Source: CAMDPA01 sp965223035 | Lineage (GTDB): Bacteria > Pseudomonadota > Alphaproteobacteria > Rhizobiales > Hyphomicrobiaceae | Assembly: GCA_965223035.1 (NCBI GenBank) | Contig: OZ244980.1 | Coordinates: 930,001-994,000, forward strand | Reading direction: 5' to 3' | Length of the DNA: 64,000 bases | Part shown: positions 8,852 through 16,528 of the stretch, piece after piece | Layout: every line of letters begins with the position of its first letter | Numbering within the stretch: position 1 is the first letter of the stretch | Translations under genes and position numbers: made by a program | Notes under the pieces: generated by a model | Database searches by the model: none | What the model saw: only the letters and a program-made list of their open reading frames with translations | Told to the model about the DNA's origin: nothing

Positions 8852-9808
8852 TCACTGCGGCAGCGGTCCAAACAGCTTGAGCGCGTTGTGTTTGTCGATG
8901 GCAGCGCGGGCCGCGGCGGAATGCAGATCCGGGGCTTCATGGGCCGCCACCGCTTCGCGCACCAGCGCCTCGGGAACGAACGGCCAGTCGCTGCCGAACA
9001 GAATGCGGTCCGGCGCCGCGACCGTCTTCAGCGCGCCCATCGTGGTGTGGCCAGGTGACAGCGCGTTGTCGTACCAGAACCGACGCAGGCCTTCTGCAAA
9101 CTGCGCCTTCGACCACTGCGGAAATGTGGCGTCGATGGCCGGCACGGCCGCAAGCCGCCAAGCGAAATAGGGCAGTGTGCCGCCGGCGTGGGCGAGGATG
9201 AACCTGATACGAGCATAGCGCTCAAGCCGCCCACTGAGCAACAGATTGACCGCGGCGCGGGTGGTGTCGAACAGGTATTCCATCAACATCGCCGGCCACC
9301 GCAGCGACAGTGACTGGCTGGAGGGATGCAAGGTCGGGTGAACGAAGACGACGGCGGCGTGCGCATCGAGCGCATCGAGCACCGGATCGAAGCTTTCGTC
9401 GCCCAAATACTTGTCCGCGTAGCTGGCGAACAGACACACGCCTTGGTGCTTGAGCGCGCCTAACGCGTGGTCGATCTCGTCGACCGCGTCACGGGTATCG
9501 TGCATCGGCACGGCCGCGAACGCACCGAACCGCTGCGGCCATCGCGCCATCAATTCGCTGGCGTGCTCATTGACCCGGCGCGCCAACAGCTTGGCCTCGG
9601 CCTTCGGGCAAAACTGTACGCCGGGTTGGGCCAGCGAGGTCAGCGCGTAGGCGATGCCGTTGGCGTCCATGGCCTCCAGCGCCAGCTCTGGCGCGTAGGT
9701 GGGATAGCCCGCGCGCCGGGCCGGGCCAAAGCCAGCGGCATAAACCGCGTCCTGATAGAATGTCGGGATGATGTGAAGATGAACGTCTATCCTACCGGCC
9801 GATGCCAT
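8852..9808 (-). CDS. Amidohydrolase-superfamily protein, ACMSD-like decarboxylase/hydrolase group
   Basis: The protein has 318 residues. The metal-binding pattern is H10-x-H12 (DVHLH), H157 (VHPTLHP), H207 (LAHAGG) and D274 (FGSDWPF), the order seen in the Amidohydrolase_2 family that includes aminocarboxymuconate-semialdehyde decarboxylase and related aromatic-acid decarboxylases. The exact substrate is unknown. Its ATG (9808-9806) overlaps by one base the TGA of the upstream reductase gene, giving TGATG, so the two are probably translationally coupled. A longer start at 9922 would run deep into the reductase gene and lacks conserved residues. Context with a ferredoxin reductase and an aryl-CoA-ligase-like gene hints at aromatic compound metabolism. 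Confidence 0.85.
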   Translation of the reverse strand: MASAGRIDVHLHIIPTFYQDAVYAAGFGPARRAGYPTYAPELALEAMDANGIAYALTSLAQPGVQFCPKAEAKLLARRVNEHASELMARWPQRFGAFAAVPMHDTRDAVDEIDHALGALKHQGVCLFASYADKYLGDESFDPVLDALDAHAAVVFVHPTLHPSSQSLSLRWPAMLMEYLFDTTRAAVNLLLSGRLERYARIRFILAHAGGTLPYFAWRLAAVPAIDATFPQWSKAQFAEGLRRFWYDNALSPGHTTMGALKTVAAPDRILFGSDWPFVPEALVREAVAAHEAPDLHSAAARAAIDKHNALKLFGPLPQ

Positions 9809-11040
9809 CACAAGTGGGCCTTGAGCTGGAAATCCTCGCGCGCGACGTCGGCGGGTCGAACCGGCTTGCGTTGGCCGAGTACCCGACGGGCGGCGACAAA
9901 GTCGGCCGGCCGGTTGATGCATTCAACGCCGATCAGGTCTTGCCCGGCGAAGCAATAGACCGACAACGCAGCCTTCGCGGCATCTGCCTTGATCACCGTG
10001 TGATCATGGCCCGTCGACAAGCCGGCGATCTGCAGCTTGAGGCTGCCTTGGTCGCTCCAGAACCAGGGCAGCGCATCGTAGGCGCGCGGCTTGCCAGTCA
10101 AGGTCTCCGCGGCGCAGCGTGCTTGGTCGATCGCGTTTTGAACCGACTCAAGTCTGACCGAGTCCAGCGGACCAAACGGTGGGGCGAAGCGCGTGCAATC
10201 TCCGACGGCGAGGATGTTTGGATCGGAGGTTCGCATGTGTTGGTCGACGATGATCCCGTCATCGATGGTAATGCCGGCGGCTTGCGCCAATTCAGCGTTG
10301 GGGACAACGCCGATCGAGATCAACACCAGGTCGGCCGCAATGGTCTCGCCGGTCGACAGGCGCACCGCCGCGACGGCTCCGTCGCGGCCTTCGAGCTGGT
10401 CGACACCCGCCTTTAAGTGGACCGTCGCCCCGAGCGCGCGGTGGACCTGCAGCAAATGGTCGGACAGCGCTTGGCTTCCAATCCGCCCGGCCAAGCGATC
10501 GGTCAGCTCAACCAGCACCACCTCGATGCCCAAGCTCGCTACCAGCGCCGAGATCTCCAGCCCGATCACGCCGCCGCCGACGATGACCAGGCGTTTTGCG
10601 TCCTTGAGCCGGCGTCTGATCAGCTGGGCGTCGTCCAGACCACGCAGCGTGACCACGCCCTCCAGCGCCGCGCCCGGTACCGGCAGTTGACGATTGCTGA
10701 CGCCCGTTGCCAGCACCAGCTGATCCCAGCCCAACCGCTCGCCGGTCTGTAAGGCGATGGTGCGTTGATCGCGGTCGATGGCGATGGCTCGGTGGCCGGT
10801 CGTCACGTCGATGCGCTTATCCGCATAGAAGCTTGCCGGGCGCAGGTAGGTCTTCTCCGGACCATCGTCCTCCTTGATAAAGGTCTTGGACAGTGGGGGC
10901 CGCTGGTAGGGGAGGTAGGTTTCCTCGGCAATGAGCCGAATGGTGCCCTCGTAGCCCAGTTCGCGCAGCGATGCCGCCACCTGATAGCCGGCCTGGCCGC
11001 CGCCCACGATGACAACGTTATGATGTTTCATGTCACCCAT
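9808..11040 (-). CDS. FAD/NAD(P)-dependent ferredoxin (rubredoxin) reductase
   Basis: The protein has 410 residues. The FAD site GGGQAG (13-18) is followed by YLPYQRPPLSK, a hallmark of ferredoxin reductases serving oxygenases and P450s (ThcD, CamA, rubredoxin reductase group). A second Rossmann motif, GGGVIG, binds NAD(P)H, and the C-terminal SIGVVPN and VGDCTRF motifs complete the FAD pocket. It passes electrons from NAD(P)H to a small ferredoxin or rubredoxin. No such partner or terminal oxygenase lies next to it; the ferredoxin at 35.2 kb has its own reductase beside it. An ATG at 11031 is an alternative start. It overlaps the downstream amidohydrolase by one base. Confidence 0.88.
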   Translation of the reverse strand: MGDMKHHNVVIVGGGQAGYQVAASLRELGYEGTIRLIAEETYLPYQRPPLSKTFIKEDDGPEKTYLRPASFYADKRIDVTTGHRAIAIDRDQRTIALQTGERLGWDQLVLATGVSNRQLPVPGAALEGVVTLRGLDDAQLIRRRLKDAKRLVIVGGGVIGLEISALVASLGIEVVLVELTDRLAGRIGSQALSDHLLQVHRALGATVHLKAGVDQLEGRDGAVAAVRLSTGETIAADLVLISIGVVPNAELAQAAGITIDDGIIVDQHMRTSDPNILAVGDCTRFAPPFGPLDSVRLESVQNAIDQARCAAETLTGKPRAYDALPWFWSDQGSLKLQIAGLSTGHDHTVIKADAAKAALSVYCFAGQDLIGVECINRPADFVAARRVLGQRKPVRPADVAREDFQLKAHL

Positions 11041-11044
11041 CCGA

Positions 11045-11176
11045 TCATGTCAGCGCGGTCGTGCGCGTGTGGCGCCGGCCCGCGGCCGGGGATTTCGTCA
11101 TTGCCTGCTTCACCGCCGCACGCACCATTGCCTCTCGACCCTTCGGCGTCAGACGGGCATCGTTATCGACGTCCAT
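11045..11176 (-). pseudogene. IS481-family transposase remnant, N-terminal fragment
   Basis: From an ATG at 11176 the frame reads MDVDNDARLTPKGREAMV, the typical beginning of IS481-family transposases. Similarity fades after about 30 residues and the frame ends at 11045. The helix-turn-helix remainder and the DDE core are missing. An AGGAGGACC-like ribosome site precedes the ATG. It sits between the ferredoxin reductase and a hypothetical gene, and no inverted repeats or target duplication could be identified. A second fragment of the same family lies at about 22.4-22.8 kb. Confidence 0.65.
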
Positions 11177-11260
11177 TCGGTCCTCCTGAGTAACACTGAT
11201 CTGTTGCAACATCAGCTTCTCTCGCCAGGACCGAACGGACAACGTCCTGAAGGTTCACAG

Positions 11261-11914
11261 CTAGCGCTTTAGCATCGCGTGGGTCCAAGTTTTAACGCCC
11301 GGCATGCCAAGCAAGGCCAAAACCGCCAGCTCGACGGCGGCGGACTGATCATGGTCGTATACGGCGGTTGCAACAAGGGCATCGCAACCGCTGTGCAGGC
11401 CGATGATCCGCGCGCTTCGCCGTTGCGCCGACGGGCCCGCCGCGGTGATCTGGTAGGCGCGGCTGCGACCGCGCAGTGACTGCACGGTGACGGCGTGACC
11501 TGGGCCCGCCGGTGAGAAGGCGCGGGCGATGATCCGAAAGTCGCCTACGCGCTCAAGCTCCTGATCGGTTGAGATGCCGGTTGCGCAATTGCAGAAGCCA
11601 GCCTTGGCACGCAGATAGACGACCGTATCGCCGCCGCAACGAGACGGCCCGCAGTGCAAGGCCTTGCTCGGCCACCAAGGGTCAATCAAGAAGGGCCAAC
11701 CGACCTCTTGCCAACCGGAATTCGGATCCAACTCCAGCGCGACCCGCTTCGGCGGCTCACTGAAGATGACGAAGGCCAACACCGCGCCAAGCCCGATCAG
11801 GGTCCCCGCCGCCAGCAGCGCGAGCGCCCGCCAGCGGCTCGGCAAAGCAGGGCTGTCGGTGAGGTGAGGCCGATGCTCCTCCCGTTCCGGTTCTGTGTCA
11901 TCGATGGCGGTCAC
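11261..11914 (-). CDS. Conserved-looking single-pass membrane protein of unknown function
   Basis: The protein has 217 residues. A charged N-terminus of about 28 residues precedes one hydrophobic segment at about 31-51, so most of the chain is predicted to be periplasmic. The exported part has four clustered cysteines (HCGPSRCGG, then FCNCATG), a Trp/Pro-rich stretch WPFLIDPWWPSKALHC, and further Ser/Arg-rich sequence. The paired cysteines fit disulfides or a metal site, but I recognise no known family. The gene is on the minus strand, next to the IS481 remnant and downstream of the aryl-CoA ligase gene, with 163 bp in between. Confidence 0.6.
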   Translation of the reverse strand: MTAIDDTEPEREEHRPHLTDSPALPSRWRALALLAAGTLIGLGAVLAFVIFSEPPKRVALELDPNSGWQEVGWPFLIDPWWPSKALHCGPSRCGGDTVVYLRAKAGFCNCATGISTDQELERVGDFRIIARAFSPAGPGHAVTVQSLRGRSRAYQITAAGPSAQRRSARIIGLHSGCDALVATAVYDHDQSAAVELAVLALLGMPGVKTWTHAMLKR

Positions 11915-12077
11915 CGTCGGGCCTCATTGCGCGATGGTTTGGTTTGGGCCAGGAGCCAGCGGGTGTGAGATCGAAGCCAACCGCTGACCAACACTTGTGC
12001 CCAGCGGAAGCCGGAGTTGGATTTTGCAGACGCGCCTTGGTTTCTTGATCGCCGTCATCGCGGACGTTCGTTTCTCG

Positions 12078-13712
12078 TCAGCGCAATGCCTTGCGATCGA
12101 TTTTCATCAAGGTCGTGCGCGGAAGCTCGCTCAAAATCACGACGGCGGCGGGCACCTTGTAGCCACCGAGCGGGCGCACTTGCGCCTTGAGCTCATCGAT
12201 CAGCCGATCGCTTGCCCTATGATCCGACCTTAAGACGACAAACGCCTTCGGCTTGGTCAGCCCATCTTGATCGGTGAAACCTACGACGGCCGATTCCAGC
12301 ACCGCCGGATGATCATTGAGGGCCGCCTCGATGTCGGTCGGTGAGACCCACAGGCCGCTCACCTTGAACACGTCGTTCTCGCGGCTTGAAAACCAGAAAT
12401 AGCCGTCCTCATCGAAGTAGAGATTATCGCCGGTGCGCGCCCATTCGCCGACAAATGTTTCACGCGACTTCGCATACTTGCGCCAATAAAAGAAACAGGC
12501 GGTCTTCGACTTGATATAGGCTTCGCCCGGGGTGTTGGGCGTCCGCACCTCTTCGCCATCCGGGTCGACCAGCTTTACCTCGCAGCCATAAACCGGCCGC
12601 CCCAGACTGCCGCGTTTGTAGTCGGCCGGGCCGTTGGCAATCCATTCGTAGGTGATCTCGCTGGAGCCGATCGAATCGTGCATCTCGATGCCGAACCGGT
12701 CGCGGAATTCGGCGAACACCTGCGGCGGAATCTTTTCGGAGGCCGAGACCGCGAAGGACAGCGCCGGCAGGCTCGGCGGATCCGCCATGGTGCGCAGCAG
12801 CTCCAGCACGTTCTTGATGACGGTCGGCACCGTTACCCACTTGGTCACGCGATGGGCGCTGAGCGTGTGCAGCACCAATTCCGGCCGCGGCGGGTCGCGG
12901 GTGATGACGGCGGTGGCGCCCCAGTAAAGGGGGATGAACAGGCCAGGCCAGACGCCATGGGTGAAGTATTTCTTGGAGGTGGCATAAACCACGTCGTCGG
13001 GCAGATATTGCCAAAGCTTGCCGTGGCGGGCCGGCACCAGGTGAAAGTCGTAAGCGAGGTGCGTGATGCCCTTGGCCGCGCCGGTGGTGCCGCCGGAATA
13101 GAACATGTAGGTGATGTCGTTGGAGTGGCGCCGGTGCGCGGGGGTGTCCGGACCGTCGCGCTGGTGCACGCGGTCAAAGGCGATGACGGTGCGGGACGTG
13201 GCTTGCGCCAGTGCGTTGAGATCGCCGCTACCGCGCACAAAGATGGTTTGCAGCGAAGCTGGTAGTTGCTCGGCAATGTCGTTGAGCTTGCCGAGCTGCT
13301 CGGCATCGATGAACAGAAAGCGGGCGGCGGTATCGGTAATGAAATACAGCAGTTCGTTGGTCTTATAGAGGTCGGAGACAACCGCTGGAACCGCACCGGC
13401 CCGCAGGGCGCCGAACCACATCGACACATAGTCGAGGCTGTCTGTGCCGAACATCAAGATGCGGTGCTCCGGCTCGACGCCGTTGAGCATCAGGCCGGCG
13501 TGAACCCGGCGCACCAACGCGATGAGTTCGCTGTAGCTGACGGTGTCGCCATCCGCGATCAGCGCCGGCTTGTGCGCGAGCGCCGTCCCCAGGTGGCGCT
13601 CCAAGATATGGCCGACGGGATCGACGTATTCGGGAAGGTCCGGGTCCTGCCAGGTCTGCCAATCTTCGGAGTAGATCAGGTCGCGATAGGCTTCGACCGT
13701 CAGCTCGGTCAT
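12078..13712 (-). CDS. Benzoate-CoA-ligase-family AMP-forming acyl/aryl-CoA synthetase
   Basis: The protein has 544 residues, full length for the class I adenylate-forming family. The ATP-binding loop YSGGTTGAAKG, the adenylate motif GSSEITYEW and the hinge WARTGDNLYFDEDGYFWF are all present. The catalytic lysine sits in the terminal RTTLMKIDRKALR. Overall pattern is closest to benzoate-CoA ligases, which convert an aromatic or related acid, ATP and CoA to the acyl-CoA thioester, AMP and pyrophosphate. True substrate choice cannot be decided by eye. It is the second gene after the CNB-rhodanese gene on the minus strand, with 176 bp between them. Confidence 0.88.
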   Translation of the reverse strand: MTELTVEAYRDLIYSEDWQTWQDPDLPEYVDPVGHILERHLGTALAHKPALIADGDTVSYSELIALVRRVHAGLMLNGVEPEHRILMFGTDSLDYVSMWFGALRAGAVPAVVSDLYKTNELLYFITDTAARFLFIDAEQLGKLNDIAEQLPASLQTIFVRGSGDLNALAQATSRTVIAFDRVHQRDGPDTPAHRRHSNDITYMFYSGGTTGAAKGITHLAYDFHLVPARHGKLWQYLPDDVVYATSKKYFTHGVWPGLFIPLYWGATAVITRDPPRPELVLHTLSAHRVTKWVTVPTVIKNVLELLRTMADPPSLPALSFAVSASEKIPPQVFAEFRDRFGIEMHDSIGSSEITYEWIANGPADYKRGSLGRPVYGCEVKLVDPDGEEVRTPNTPGEAYIKSKTACFFYWRKYAKSRETFVGEWARTGDNLYFDEDGYFWFSSRENDVFKVSGLWVSPTDIEAALNDHPAVLESAVVGFTDQDGLTKPKAFVVLRSDHRASDRLIDELKAQVRPLGGYKVPAAVVILSELPRTTLMKIDRKALR

Positions 13713-13888
13713 TCCACTTCTCCTGCGGGTGCACGTCGTTTTATGGTGCTCAAATCGTAGGGCGCGAAGCGGATGTCGTCCACCATGGCCACCGCGTCAG
13801 GAGGCACGTCGCTCACTGGAGCGGATCGTGTCGAAGGCGCGCCAGGCCAAGCAACCGGCCGCCGCTGGCGCATGCCTGGCGAGGATCA

Positions 13889-14953
13889 TCAGATCGGCGG
13901 GACGCCGGCTTCAGTTTCCGGTTCGCCCTCGAAATCATAGGGCCATTGCGCGATCCCGCCGCGTATGAACATCGCCGTGAAGCCGAGTTGCCGCAATAAG
14001 AACGTGGCCGCCTTGCTGCGGCGTCCACTGCGGCAATAGACGATGTAGGTTTGGCCCTTGTCGAGCTGCGCGGCCTCGGCGCGCATCTGGTCGAGCGGAA
14101 TCAGCCGAGCACCGGGAATCCGCCAGACCTCGTGCTCATCGGGATAACGGCAGTCGATCAGCGCGGCCTGGCGGCGGGCCAACATGGTTTGGGCCGCATC
14201 AGGCTCGATCTCATGCACGAAGTGGCTGGCCAGCAGGTGGTCAAAATCCGAAACTGACAGGCATAACAGCGTGCCCGACTGGCACATGCGGATCGTCGAA
14301 TTGCGCAGCCCGCCACGCAGCAGAGCCTCCTCGCCGAAGCTCGCGCCAGGGCCGAGCGTCGCGACCTTGACCAATTCACCGGTGCGGGCATCCGGTCGCC
14401 AGACCTCCGCCTCTCCCTCCTCCAGCACGTAGAAATAATCACCGCTCCCGGCGTAGCGCACGACCTCTTCGTCGGCGGCAACCTCCCGCCGCGTCATCGC
14501 GTCGGCGCATTTGCAGATTTGATCGAGCGTCATTTGAGCGAACGGCTGGCTGTGAACCAGGACGGAGACGCGTGAGCCGACGCCATCATCCAGGCTGCCG
14601 ACGCTGGCGGTCTGGTGGGCCTGACTGAGCACCTCGTCGAGCAACGCGCCGTCGACGGTGAGCACATCCGACCGGCGGGTCAGCGTCAATCGCGCGCCGG
14701 GTGGGATGGCGTGAACAACGCCGGGCTCACCGGCCGCGGTATCAGCGTTGACGGTGGCCAGCGGTTTTCCGTCGCGGCTCATCATCGCCAACCCGCCGTC
14801 CAGAACGATCACGACGTCGGCGGGTCGGGCGGCGACGCGGGCGCCCGCTTCCCCGCTTTGTTGGATAGCGTTCTCGAGCAGTTCGACCAATTGCACCTCG
14901 TTGAGACGCGAGAACAGGCGGGTGTTGCGTAGTTTTGCGGCGACGGACTGCAT
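13889..14953 (-). CDS. Cyclic-nucleotide-binding domain fused to a rhodanese domain
   Basis: The protein has 354 residues. Residues 1-110 look like a degenerate CNB-type beta-roll (LFSRLNEVQLVELLENAI, then VVIVLDGGLAMMSRDGK). Residues ~125-250 are a second CNB domain with a good phosphate-binding cassette, FGEEALLRGGLRNST (206-220). Residues ~255-340 are a rhodanese domain with the active cysteine C307 in VYCRSGRRS. There is no DNA-binding domain, so it is not a Crp-type regulator. It could sense a nucleotide and control sulfur transfer or persulfide handling, which is inference. The minus-strand neighbours are the Pnkp-like gene upstream and the aryl-CoA ligase downstream. Confidence 0.85.
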   Translation of the reverse strand: MQSVAAKLRNTRLFSRLNEVQLVELLENAIQQSGEAGARVAARPADVVIVLDGGLAMMSRDGKPLATVNADTAAGEPGVVHAIPPGARLTLTRRSDVLTVDGALLDEVLSQAHQTASVGSLDDGVGSRVSVLVHSQPFAQMTLDQICKCADAMTRREVAADEEVVRYAGSGDYFYVLEEGEAEVWRPDARTGELVKVATLGPGASFGEEALLRGGLRNSTIRMCQSGTLLCLSVSDFDHLLASHFVHEIEPDAAQTMLARRQAALIDCRYPDEHEVWRIPGARLIPLDQMRAEAAQLDKGQTYIVYCRSGRRSKAATFLLRQLGFTAMFIRGGIAQWPYDFEGEPETEAGVPPI

Positions 14954-15080
14954 GGAAAACCACCAGAGATTGCGCGTTGCGGTTGGCTACCCCGCAAGTG
15001 TCGCCGAACCAGCAGCGAAGCGCAATCGGGCAATGGGGATGGTATGAACACGCTGGACCATGCGGGCGGCGCCGCCCCAT

Positions 15081-15144
15081 GTCAGTGGGTGGCCCCTGTC
15101 AGTGGGTGGCCCCTGTCAGTGGGTGGCCCCTGTCAGCCGGTGGC
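15081..15144. repeat. 17-bp tandem repeat at the 3' end of the Pnkp-like gene
   Basis: The unit GTCAGTGGGTGGCCCCT occurs three times without change (15081-15097, 15098-15114, 15115-15131), followed by a partial copy at 15132-15144. The partial copy contains the stop codon and last codons of the minus-strand Pnkp-like gene, so the array appears to have grown from the gene's end. Confidence 0.9.
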
Positions 15145-16407
15145 TTGTTGCGCGGCCTTGCTGGGCGGACGAACCGGCGGGTGGCCGAACGGCCGCCGCC
15201 GCTGGGCATAGGCCCGCTGGGCCGGAACCGAGACGATATCGCCTTCCGGCCAACGCAGCGCTGTCAAGCTGCCGCCGAAACTGCATCCGGTGTCGATGCA
15301 CAGCGTGTTGTTGAACCAAGCCACGGCCGGCACCGGGGTGTGTCCATAGACGATCGCCGGCGTGCCGCGATAGTCCGCCGCCCAATGATAGCGGATCGGC
15401 AACCCGAGCTCATCGATCTCACCAGCGGTGTCACCATAAAGGCAGAACTCGCGCACGCCGCCAGAGGAACGGCCGATCATCTCCTCCTTGATGCCGGCGT
15501 GGGCGACGACGAGTTTGCCTCCGTCGAGCCAGAGATGGTTGGCAAGTCCCTCGAAAAACGCCTTCACTTCGGCACGAAAATCAACGGGTTGGCCGTCCAT
15601 CTGGGCGATCGTGAGGTCGAGGCCATGGGTCGGTTTCACGTTGCGCCCCGACAGCCAACGCAGAAACTTGGCGTCGTGGTTACCAGGAACGGCCAAGGCC
15701 TGGCCGCGCCCGACCATGCCGATGGCGATCCGCAGCACGTCCGGTGAGCGGGGGCCCCGATCGACGAGGTCGCCGACAAAAATCGCCCGCCGTCGGGCAG
15801 GTGTGGTGACCTCGACCCGGCGGTCGTGGTCCGGGCCTTCCAGCCCGACGCGGTAGCCGAGCTCGGTCATCAACGCAATCAATTCGTCGGCGCAGCCGTG
15901 CACATCGCCAATGATGTCGAATGGGCCCACCTCGTGGCGCCGATCCGCCGCCAACGGCTGGCGGATCACATCCGCCGCGTCGATGCTTGCGGTCGTGCTG
16001 AGTTTGCGGACGTCGTGGAAGCCTTGCCTGTCGAGGCTTCGTATGATGGCAGCCTGGCCTTGTCCGTCGAGCCGGGCGTCGGCTGCGCAAAGCAGCAAGA
16101 CAATGCTCGCGGCGTGTTGACGGCGGGCCAGTTTGGCGCATTGGGTCCGCGCCTCCTCATCCATATCGGTGGCATCGATTGCCACCAGGCTGCGCTGCCG
16201 CAGGCGTCGTTCTGCCAGCGCGAGCAGGCGTTCGAATGGGTCGCAAGCTCGGCCGTCCTCGTTGGCGTTGCCCGTCACATGGCCGGCCGCCCCGTCGGGC
16301 TCTATGAACTCGTGCGCCGAAAAGTGGCGGCGGGCAAATGTCCGCGCGCTCGAGGTGTGTTGTCCAATCACGAGGACCAGGCAGAAATCAGGGATGAGAA
16401 TGTTCAT
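15133..16407 (-). CDS. Pnkp-like protein: calcineurin-type phosphoesterase with a degenerate N-terminal kinase domain
   Basis: The protein has 424 residues. The C-terminal two thirds is a complete PP1-like metallophosphoesterase: GDVHGC (167-172), GDLVDRGP (212-219), GNHD (242-245), then VVAHAG and YGHTP. The N-terminal ~150 residues align in order with the polynucleotide kinase domain of bacterial Pnkp, including RTFARRHF and VAIDATDMDEEAR. However, the Walker A loop reads GQHTSSART (15-23), where active enzymes have GxxGxGKST, so the lysine is Ala21. The protein is probably a phosphatase only, for RNA/DNA ends or phosphoproteins. No Hen1 or Pnkp ligase domain is nearby. It lies downstream of glcF on the same strand. 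Confidence 0.82.
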   Translation of the reverse strand: MNILIPDFCLVLVIGQHTSSARTFARRHFSAHEFIEPDGAAGHVTGNANEDGRACDPFERLLALAERRLRQRSLVAIDATDMDEEARTQCAKLARRQHAASIVLLLCAADARLDGQGQAAIIRSLDRQGFHDVRKLSTTASIDAADVIRQPLAADRRHEVGPFDIIGDVHGCADELIALMTELGYRVGLEGPDHDRRVEVTTPARRRAIFVGDLVDRGPRSPDVLRIAIGMVGRGQALAVPGNHDAKFLRWLSGRNVKPTHGLDLTIAQMDGQPVDFRAEVKAFFEGLANHLWLDGGKLVVAHAGIKEEMIGRSSGGVREFCLYGDTAGEIDELGLPIRYHWAADYRGTPAIVYGHTPVPAVAWFNNTLCIDTGCSFGGSLTALRWPEGDIVSVPAQRAYAQRRRPFGHPPVRPPSKAAQQATG

Positions 16408-16528
16408 TGCACGGTTGGGGGTCGTCTCGGTCGGGCTCGGTCAGGCGCGGCGCGGTGGGCAATGCCGCGTTGACGTGAGGTACGGCGTTGCTGGAGGGGT
16501 TTGCCGCCAACGGAGCTGCAAGGCGCGC

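Noticed and set aside
12078..13712. Firm assignment of the aryl-CoA ligase to benzoate
   Set aside because: Substrate specificity cannot be set from motifs alone, and no benzoate pathway genes are adjacent.
15081..15144. Possible CRISPR array
   Set aside because: The 17-bp units are directly adjacent without spacers, and there is no cas gene.
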